Assembly (NCBI RefSeq): GCF_031127905.1
Contig: NZ_JARXIC010000005.1
Span: 1-64,000, forward strand
From: Thalassobacterium sedimentorum
Lineage (GTDB): Bacteria; Verrucomicrobiota; Verrucomicrobiia; Opitutales; Coraliomargaritaceae
DNA: 64,000 nucleotides
Reading direction: 5' to 3'
In this document: positions 58,032 to 64,000 of the stretch, piece by piece
How positions within the stretch are numbered: position 1 is the first letter of the stretch
How the letters are laid out: the number at the start of each line of letters is the position of its first letter
Notes under the pieces: generated by a model
Databases searched by the model: none
Seen by the model: only the letters and a program-made list of their open reading frames with translations
Told to the model about the DNA's origin: nothing
Translations under genes and position numbers: made by a program

Positions 58032-58763
58032 ATGAATATGAAGTTATCTCACTCCGCCTATTCACTTGCAGCTCTGCTTGCTGCCTTAGCATCCTTACCA
58101 ATGGTTGTCTCCGCCGAGACACTTGACTTGGTAGCATCAGCCGACGGATTCATCCGAACTGGTCAAATCGTCGATAATGTCCAAGACACAACTGAAGCGA
58201 ACCTCCTTCTGGTAGGCAACGTGAGTGCGTCGGATGAATTACGCGGTTTCTTACAGTTCGACCTCTCGGATCCATTACTCACAGGTGCCACCATCAACAG
58301 TGTCACGCTCACACTCACCATCGGAGGGGGAGACAGCAGTTCGGTTGATGGAGTAGACACACTCAACCTTTACCAGACAAATACAGCGTTCACTGAAGGT
58401 GGTGCCCAATGGGACACTCCTTGGACTACCGATGGCGGCGACTTAGATGCACTTGTCGCAAGCGCCACTGCTGATGCTGGAACAGTTATCACAGGCGACA
58501 CTGTTAGTTTCTCTGGGGGCACACTGGACACGGCTGTTTTCAACACAATCGGCGGTTCCATCGGCTTGATTCTTTCAGTCGACTCGATTGATGCAGCCCG
58601 CAGCATCTTCCGCTTCACTTCAAGAACTCCAGTCGGCAACCCAGCTTCATATGTGCCTGTCTTAAGCATCGACTACACCGCAACAGTCCCAGAGCCTTCG
58701 ACCTACGCCTTACTCGCTGGCCTATCTGTTATCGGTCTCGCAGTGATGCGTCGCCGCAAGTAG
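58032..58763 (+). CDS. PEP-CTERM protein with DNRLRE-like domain
   Basis: 243 residues: signal peptide (LAALLAALASLPMVVSA), a beta-rich domain opening LDLVASADGFIRTG and including RGFLQFDLSDPLL (DNRLRE/CBM96-like), then VPEPSTYALLAGLSVIGLAVMRRRK-like tail of a canonical PEP-CTERM signal. The domain type is found in surface adhesins and glycan-binding proteins. It is divergent from the GPH operon and is followed by a terminator. Confidence 0.88.
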   Translation: MNMKLSHSAYSLAALLAALASLPMVVSAETLDLVASADGFIRTGQIVDNVQDTTEANLLLVGNVSASDELRGFLQFDLSDPLLTGATINSVTLTLTIGGGDSSSVDGVDTLNLYQTNTAFTEGGAQWDTPWTTDGGDLDALVASATADAGTVITGDTVSFSGGTLDTAVFNTIGGSIGLILSVDSIDAARSIFRFTSRTPVGNPASYVPVLSIDYTATVPEPSTYALLAGLSVIGLAVMRRRK

Positions 58764-58783
58764 TTTATTTCAAATACATCCCC

Positions 58784-58818
58784 AAAGGCCTGTCGATGTA
58801 AAGCGGCAGGCCTTTTTT
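58784..58818 (+). terminator. Rho-independent terminator
   Basis: AAAGGCCTGTCG-ATGTAAAG-CGGCAGGCCTTTTTT, after the PEP-CTERM gene and before the GH1 gene, so GH1 has its own promoter. Confidence 0.9.
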
Positions 58819-58866
58819 ATTACATTTCACGATAACCCAATTCGCATTAATCGCGTTCCATTCACC

Positions 58867-60222
58867 ATGATCCGAAGTCAGCCACTCTCTTTCCCTAAAA
58901 GCTTCCAATGGGGCTTTGCCGCGGCAGCCCCACAAATCGAGGGTGCTGCCTTTGAAGATAATAAAGGTCCCTCGATCTGGGACACCTTTGCCCGCATCCC
59001 CGGTAAAGTATTGAATGGAGACACGCTCGACGTCGCCTGCGACCATTATCATTTATACGAAAAGGATCTCGAGTTAATGGCTAAACTCGGCGCCAAAAAC
59101 TATCGTCTCTCGATTTCCTGGCCACGTATTTTCCCCAAAGGGCGCGGCTCCGTAAATCCGCTCGGCATCGACTTCTACAATAGAGTGATTGATGCCTGCC
59201 TGCTCCATGGTGTGACCCCATGGGTCACAATGTTCCACTGGGATCTACCGCAAGCCCTAGAAGAAGACTTCGGAGGCTGGCGGGATCGCCGCACCGCTGA
59301 TGCCTTCGGCCCTTACGCAGACACTTTAGTCAAATCTCTCGGTGATCGCGTTAAAAACTGGATCACAATCAACGAAATTTTCTGCTTCACACAGGATGGA
59401 TATGGCAACGGCACCAAAGCTCCGGGAGCCAAAGAGTCGGAGCAAGTCGTCAACCAAACCTATCACACCGCCCTACTCGCACATGGCGAAGCCGTCCGGG
59501 CCGTACGGCAATACGGAGGCCACGGAGCACGTGTCGGCATCACGGATAACCCAATCCCGACCATTCCTCTGACGGAGACCGAAGGCGACATCGAAGCCGC
59601 ACGACAAACATTTATTGAAATCAATTCACGCGTGCTCGAACCACTGTATAGGGGAGAATATACCGACGCTTATTTTAAAGTTGTGGGTCCAAATGTGGCC
59701 CATTTCCAGCAAGAAGATTTTGATCTGATCAGCCAAAAAACTGATTTCCTCGGACTCAATGTATATACTGGGCAGTTCGTGCGAACGGGAGCAAACGGCA
59801 GTCCTGAAATTCTCCCCTTTCCAAAATCGTATCCCACCGCAGATGCCACATGGCTGGCTCATGCGCCGCAGGCAATTTACTGGTGCGCCCGCCATGTCGC
59901 GGAGATTTATGAGGTGCCCTCAATCATTATTACAGAAAATGGTGCCGGCTATGACGATGCGCCTCCGGTCAATGGAGAAGTGCTGGATCTGCATCGGCGC
60001 GACTACGTCCGCAATTACCTGCGCGAGTTACACCGCTCGATTGGAGACGGTGTCCCTGTCGACGGTTACTTCCTCTGGTCGTTCATGGATAACTACGAGT
60101 GGATGGACGGCTATCAACGGCGCTTTGGTGTTGTTTACAATGATTATGCCACCCAGCAACGCACCCCGAAACTCAGTGCAAAGTGGTTCGGCCAAGTCAT
60201 GGCCGAAAACCGTATCCTATAA
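58867..60222 (+). CDS. GH1 beta-glucosidase/beta-galactosidase-like enzyme
   Basis: 451 residues, no signal peptide. Glycoside hydrolase family 1: acid/base Glu170 in WITINEIF (usual NEP is NEI here) and nucleophile Glu357 in IIITENGAG. FQWGFAAAAPQIEGA and WSFMDNYEW are family marks. It hydrolyses beta-glucosides, beta-galactosides or related oligosaccharides in the cytoplasm. Ends convergent with the heparinase-like gene 15 bases later. Confidence 0.93.
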   Translation: MIRSQPLSFPKSFQWGFAAAAPQIEGAAFEDNKGPSIWDTFARIPGKVLNGDTLDVACDHYHLYEKDLELMAKLGAKNYRLSISWPRIFPKGRGSVNPLGIDFYNRVIDACLLHGVTPWVTMFHWDLPQALEEDFGGWRDRRTADAFGPYADTLVKSLGDRVKNWITINEIFCFTQDGYGNGTKAPGAKESEQVVNQTYHTALLAHGEAVRAVRQYGGHGARVGITDNPIPTIPLTETEGDIEAARQTFIEINSRVLEPLYRGEYTDAYFKVVGPNVAHFQQEDFDLISQKTDFLGLNVYTGQFVRTGANGSPEILPFPKSYPTADATWLAHAPQAIYWCARHVAEIYEVPSIIITENGAGYDDAPPVNGEVLDLHRRDYVRNYLRELHRSIGDGVPVDGYFLWSFMDNYEWMDGYQRRFGVVYNDYATQQRTPKLSAKWFGQVMAENRIL

Positions 60223-60237
60223 TGCTCAATCCACGCC

Positions 60238-62031
60238 TCACCAATCCGACATTGGCGGCATGGCTTGATCCGACTCCGACACAGTTCCCGGAATCAATTT
60301 GATCGAAATGCGCGCGATGCTGGATGCCGCTAAATTAAAAGTCACACACAGGAGCTTCGCTCCAGGATTCGGTGCATCATATTCGTTCCTCGGCTGGGAA
60401 ATATCAATCACCTCCAAGATTGCAGATTCCGGTGAAAGCAATTCAAACAGTAAAGTCTGCTCCGACTGTTTCAGAAGGGCCCGGTTCGGATACGTCAAAT
60501 CCACATCGGCATGAGTCACCATAGCCCAGCGAACTGCCGAAGTCCGGTTCAGCGATTCCAAGTCATCTTCAATCTGCACAATGCCATCCTGATAAACTGC
60601 AACACCTCGCTGGGCCGATTTCAACTGGCCGCCATACACCGCACTGGTATCCACAATCGTATACTGCTTCGATGCGTCTGCATGATGCGCAACAATCGGC
60701 GCAACCCCATCCACCAGCTGTGGTGCTCCATCCACCATCAATACGCCATGCCCCTGACTGCCGAAGCGAAAGACTTTCCAACGATCTCCCCCCCAAATAT
60801 CCAACCCAGCGGCCTCTAATTCATGATAAGGCTGTGTGCCCAAGTCCACCGCCCAACGAACTCCATCGGACTCCATAACAAACTGTCCCACATCCATATG
60901 CCCGTGACTCGCTCCGGGAGAGCCCCCCTTCAACCCCACGAAAGTAGCGTCGTCATCCGTCCAACTCGTGCGATGAAAAGCCACAGGATTTTCGCCATGC
61001 CCCACCCAATGCGTTTGCATCGACCCACTACTTTGATAGCATCCAACCCGCCAAATCAATAAGAGCGGCAACATGCGATCATCGCCGATCAAGCGAGCAC
61101 CTTGTGTTCGCAGATGCCGTAAATTATGCTCCGACAAACGAACCAACTCAGATTGGTTTTGCTGTTGGGCAAACCAATATAGTTCCGGTCGTATTCCCGG
61201 ATTAGAACCTGAATCCGAATAATTAAAGAAAACGCCGGATGGCCCCACAGCATGTAGAATATACTCGGCTGATGCCATAAACCCAGGCGTTTTGGAAAGA
61301 TCAAAATCGCTGCCCAAAACTCGCTCCAAAGCTGCCATCATCATAACCGAGTAACTTGTGCCATAGGCCCAATAACCCGGCCCTTCGGGATAAGCCCCAT
61401 CGGGCGCATACATAATCAATCCCGATTGAACCTGGGTCAGAGCACGGTTCACAATTTCCAGAGAAACCTCGGGCGTGTCCTCGTAGATTGACAACGCCCC
61501 AAGAACCATGCCTCCGTGACAGACTTGATTCCAATTATTTGGATAGTTCAGCCACCACATTTTTGAATCCAGCGAAGCCTTTAGCCCTAAATTCAAAATG
61601 GCATTTCGAATCGTCACCTGACTATCCATTGTCAATGAATGATAGAGGCCGTCGTAACCGACTGCTAAAGCGGTAGTCATCTCCGCAACATCTAGAAAAT
61701 GATCCGGATTCCAATCTTCAAAAGCAGCAACCGCCAGCATTTCCTGCTCCGCACGCAGTGTATAAATCTTTGAATCAGTTAAGCGGTAGGCCATTGACCA
61801 ATACATTATCCTACGCAAACATTCACGCGAAACGCCAAGTAAACGACGACCTTCAAGTTGGCGCTCAAGAATAGGTTCATCCAATAGTCGATCCGCCTGC
61901 TGAATCACATAATCAGACAAGTCTGACATCAAAGGACCAGCATTCACCCGCTCTCGTAGCAGCGCCACATCGTCCTCAGAATAGAACAGGCGAGGATGCC
62001 CTTCCTTAGTTAATTCAAATCCTCGTATCAT
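60238..62031 (-). CDS. Heparinase II/III family protein
   Basis: 597 residues with no signal peptide. The N-terminal half is an alpha/alpha toroid (NNWNQVCHGGMVLGALSIY, AYPEGPGYWAYGTSY); the C-terminal half is a beta-sandwich with GGSPGASHGHMDVGQFVMES. These match heparinase II/III-type lyases, which cleave uronic-acid-containing polysaccharides. The absence of a signal peptide suggests oligosaccharide breakdown inside the cell. It follows the pseudopilin gene on the same strand. Confidence 0.87.
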   Translation of the reverse strand: MIRGFELTKEGHPRLFYSEDDVALLRERVNAGPLMSDLSDYVIQQADRLLDEPILERQLEGRRLLGVSRECLRRIMYWSMAYRLTDSKIYTLRAEQEMLAVAAFEDWNPDHFLDVAEMTTALAVGYDGLYHSLTMDSQVTIRNAILNLGLKASLDSKMWWLNYPNNWNQVCHGGMVLGALSIYEDTPEVSLEIVNRALTQVQSGLIMYAPDGAYPEGPGYWAYGTSYSVMMMAALERVLGSDFDLSKTPGFMASAEYILHAVGPSGVFFNYSDSGSNPGIRPELYWFAQQQNQSELVRLSEHNLRHLRTQGARLIGDDRMLPLLLIWRVGCYQSSGSMQTHWVGHGENPVAFHRTSWTDDDATFVGLKGGSPGASHGHMDVGQFVMESDGVRWAVDLGTQPYHELEAAGLDIWGGDRWKVFRFGSQGHGVLMVDGAPQLVDGVAPIVAHHADASKQYTIVDTSAVYGGQLKSAQRGVAVYQDGIVQIEDDLESLNRTSAVRWAMVTHADVDLTYPNRALLKQSEQTLLFELLSPESAILEVIDISQPRNEYDAPNPGAKLLCVTFNLAASSIARISIKLIPGTVSESDQAMPPMSDW

Positions 62032-62109
62032 GGGATTTCCACGGAAGACAGCACCCCGTCGTCAACAGATACATACATAAAAAAACGAAAAATGCGTAGC
62101 CTCATCCGA

Positions 62110-62862
62110 CTATTGAACAGCAGTCGCCCGGGGATCATAGTCCAAAGGCATCGCACTGACATGACCATCCAGATACAGGAAATTACGCGTCGTCCCATGC
62201 ACTGCCTCAGTCGGAGTATTATTCGGACTGGCATTGCCCAAGGTTCTCCAGATCTCGGCATCCAGATCAAACATAGCCACCGCATCTGCAGGATTTGCCA
62301 GTTGACTGAGCAATAAGCCTTTCGCTCCGTAACTTTTCCCAAAGGGGCGACCTGTCATTCCATTATTCATTAAGACCGCATTATTTGCCAAATAACTCGC
62401 ATGCGTCGAATCCAAGGCGGCCTCACTTGCTGGACACTGCATAACCTCAACATCCCCTTCCCCGTTCGTGATCTCAAAATACGGCAACAAATAGGTAACC
62501 AGAGTAAATTTATCTTTGTTTGTATAGTTATACTCAGCACTAATTTGACCATATAGGCCGGCATCACGCCCGGGGAGCTCTCCATTATTTTCACCTGCAT
62601 ATAATAAAATCGCTTCACCAATGTGCCTCAAATTCGACGCGCATTGGGTTTGCTGTGCAATGCGGCGAACCTTCCCCAAGGTAGGTATCAAAATACCCGC
62701 CAAAATCGCAATAATGGCAATGACAACTAGCAATTCGATTAGAGTAAATCCATTCCGGATGAACCGATTCTTTTGGATGTGACGCCGAGGGATCGAGTAT
62801 GAAGTGTTTGTCATGGGGAAGCTATTTAGGGGGGGATTGAGTCGCGGGGATATTGAGGTCAT
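62110..62862 (-). CDS. Pseudopilin-like protein with H-X9-DG tail
   Basis: 250 residues. [22 protein letters not shown] is the cleaved pilin N-terminus (after a long leader of about 37 residues), and HGTTRNFLYLDG is the H-X9-DG motif. The ATG at 62862 overlaps the stop of the upstream agarase-like gene (ATGA), so translation is coupled to a glycosidase gene. It resembles the protein at 24564 in length and layout. Confidence 0.88.
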   Translation of the reverse strand: MTSISPRLNPPLNSFPMTNTSYSIPRRHIQKNRFIRNGFTLIELLVVIAIIAILAGILIPTLGKVRRIAQQTQCASNLRHIGEAILLYAGENNGELPGRDAGLYGQISAEYNYTNKDKFTLVTYLLPYFEITNGEGDVEVMQCPASEAALDSTHASYLANNAVLMNNGMTGRPFGKSYGAKGLLLSQLANPADAVAMFDLDAEIWRTLGNASPNNTPTEAVHGTTRNFLYLDGHVSAMPLDYDPRATAVQ

Positions 62863-64000
62863 TTCATCGAATTCACAAGCTTTCCTCGCTCGCGGTATTC
62901 ATACATATTTTCTCCAATCTCACGTGCCGTTTGAGTGAGTTCTTCATAAGGTGTGTCGCCCACATCGACAAACCCAATTGCATAGCCTTCGCCATCCCAA
63001 CGCCCCGTCAAAGGTTGATCACGAAACTGAAACCAATGCGTGCCCACGATAAAGGGATTCGCCAACGCCCCTTGAAGGAAGCGCGCATATGCAAATGCAC
63101 GCTCGTCCTGAGTGAGACCAACAGGCGCTAAACCCGGGGCAAACATGCCACGATCATAGACACCAAAATGAAACTCTCCGATCATGATCGGCATATCCGG
63201 GAAATCTTGCTGCCAGAGGTTAGCGACACCATGCGAATAGATGTTCACACTCAACACATCGCAATACTTCTCAGCCGCTTCATACAAATCACGGCGAACT
63301 GCATCTGTCCCGATGAAACGGCAGCCCAAATACAAACGATGCGGTGCTACATTTTTCACTGCGGCGCGGCTCAGGCGGAAATATTGATCTACCGCTTTGA
63401 CGAAGAACGTATGCGAATCCTTCCGGTATCCCTTGGACTTCGGCACATCTGTGCGCTCCAACAGGCTCTCCCAGTTCGGATATTCCGTCTCCCACGCTGT
63501 GTTCAATTTCTCAACCGTGACATATTTCACTTTGAGATCTTTCACCAACTCCTGTTTAGCTGCTTGCTTTGCAGGGCTTTTCAACACCTCATCGGTGAAA
63601 ATTTGGCGATTTCGATTACCAAAGTTCAGCTCATTATCGATGAAATAGCCAATACACATCGGATCTGTCAGTGATTTAAGTATTAGCGGATCCCGCTCTG
63701 CTGCATCGACGAGCAAGGATTCCATCGCACGCACATATTCCGCATCAAACACATCATAAAACTTAAGTGCTTTGCCGGGAATCTGAGGCAGCCGGTCATC
63801 GTGATCGACTAATTCCGTCGTGTAAGGCACGCCCCCCATCAACATCAGATCCGAATGCCCCCAATTACCGATCGTATTGATGCCCCAATGCTCCAGCCGT
63901 TGAACCAAAGTTGAGAAGAATTCCGCTTCGTAATCCTTACGTTGATATTTTTTTTGCAAGTTCCAGTGTGTGAAGGCCAAATCCGACTTTCCTTCGACAT
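62859..64000 (-). CDS. GH50 agarase-like glycosidase, partial
   Basis: At least 380 residues; the frame is open to the window edge, so the N-terminus is missing. The reported TTG at 63980 is internal: the upstream codons continue (VEGKSDLAFTHWN). Marks of the beta-agarase group are LAFTHWNLQKKY, CIGYFIDNELNFGN, MIGEFHFGVYDRGMF, THWFQFRDQPLTGR and GFVDVGDTPYEEL. A GH42 or other clan A enzyme is an alternative. The gene lies upstream of the coupled pseudopilin and the heparinase-like gene. Confidence 0.75.
   Translation of the reverse strand, partial: VEGKSDLAFTHWNLQKKYQRKDYEAEFFSTLVQRLEHWGINTIGNWGHSDLMLMGGVPYTTELVDHDDRLPQIPGKALKFYDVFDAEYVRAMESLLVDAAERDPLILKSLTDPMCIGYFIDNELNFGNRNRQIFTDEVLKSPAKQAAKQELVKDLKVKYVTVEKLNTAWETEYPNWESLLERTDVPKSKGYRKDSHTFFVKAVDQYFRLSRAAVKNVAPHRLYLGCRFIGTDAVRRDLYEAAEKYCDVLSVNIYSHGVANLWQQDFPDMPIMIGEFHFGVYDRGMFAPGLAPVGLTQDERAFAYARFLQGALANPFIVGTHWFQFRDQPLTGRWDGEGYAIGFVDVGDTPYEELTQTAREIGENMYEYRERGKLVNSMK

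Overview
The window looks like a chromosomal segment from a marine Verrucomicrobiota, probably order Puniceicoccales (Coraliomargarita-like). Supporting signs are a 52-residue small basic protein of the Chlamydiae/Verrucomicrobia-restricted family, PEP-CTERM surface proteins, pseudopilins with the H-X9-DG tail, LacI/AraC hybrid and AraC regulators next to glycan genes, a sulfatase and many glycan-active enzymes. The genus is an inference; no rRNA is present to confirm it.

Layout. 0.3-16 kb is mostly housekeeping: an ABCG-like exporter, a SulP transporter with a universal stress protein, galactose mutarotase, tRNA-Leu(CAA), a sulfate-activation operon (cysC-cysD-cysN), a 1117-residue secreted protein, and the fabZ-fabI pair. 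14.9-30.9 kb is a glycan-use region: a LacI/AraC hybrid regulator divergent from a GH130 phosphorylase, a surface protein, a beta-propeller lipoprotein, a DUF1961 protein, a sulfatase, two parallel beta-helix proteins with a pseudopilin between them, a PEP-CTERM protein, a double-length AraC regulator and a PAS-AraC regulator. 30.9-39.6 kb has a sugar isomerase/oxidoreductase pair, phosphatidylserine decarboxylase, a CLC transporter (possibly of the fluoride type), MgtE, the small basic protein and a pseudopilin.

39.75-47.5 kb holds the standout. A tmRNA gene (ssrA) is followed 48 bases later by a tyrosine integrase. Convergent to the integrase lies a complete Qat anti-phage system: qatA KAP ATPase, qatB, qatC QueC-like and qatD TatD-like. 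Two small genes, an HNH nuclease and a four-helix membrane protein, continue the same tightly packed transcript. This reads as a defence island inserted at the 3' end of ssrA, and the HNH/membrane pair may be an undescribed Qat accessory.

47.5-64 kb is a second glycan locus: SGNH hydrolases, an FAD oxidoreductase with an SSS transporter, GH36 alpha-galactosidase, an esterase and a GPH transporter, a DNRLRE-like PEP-CTERM protein, GH1, a heparinase II/III protein, a pseudopilin and a GH50-agarase-like enzyme cut by the window edge. Two divergent promoter regions share the 13-mer TGTTACWGTCACA, which suggests one regulator. The mix of alpha-galactosidase and agarase-like enzyme points to a galactose-rich, possibly algal, substrate (inference).

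Other recurring structure: a family of short hairpins starting GTAGYGA whose stems vary while pairing is kept, and a shared surface domain found three times at 17-28 kb, once fused to a beta-helix.
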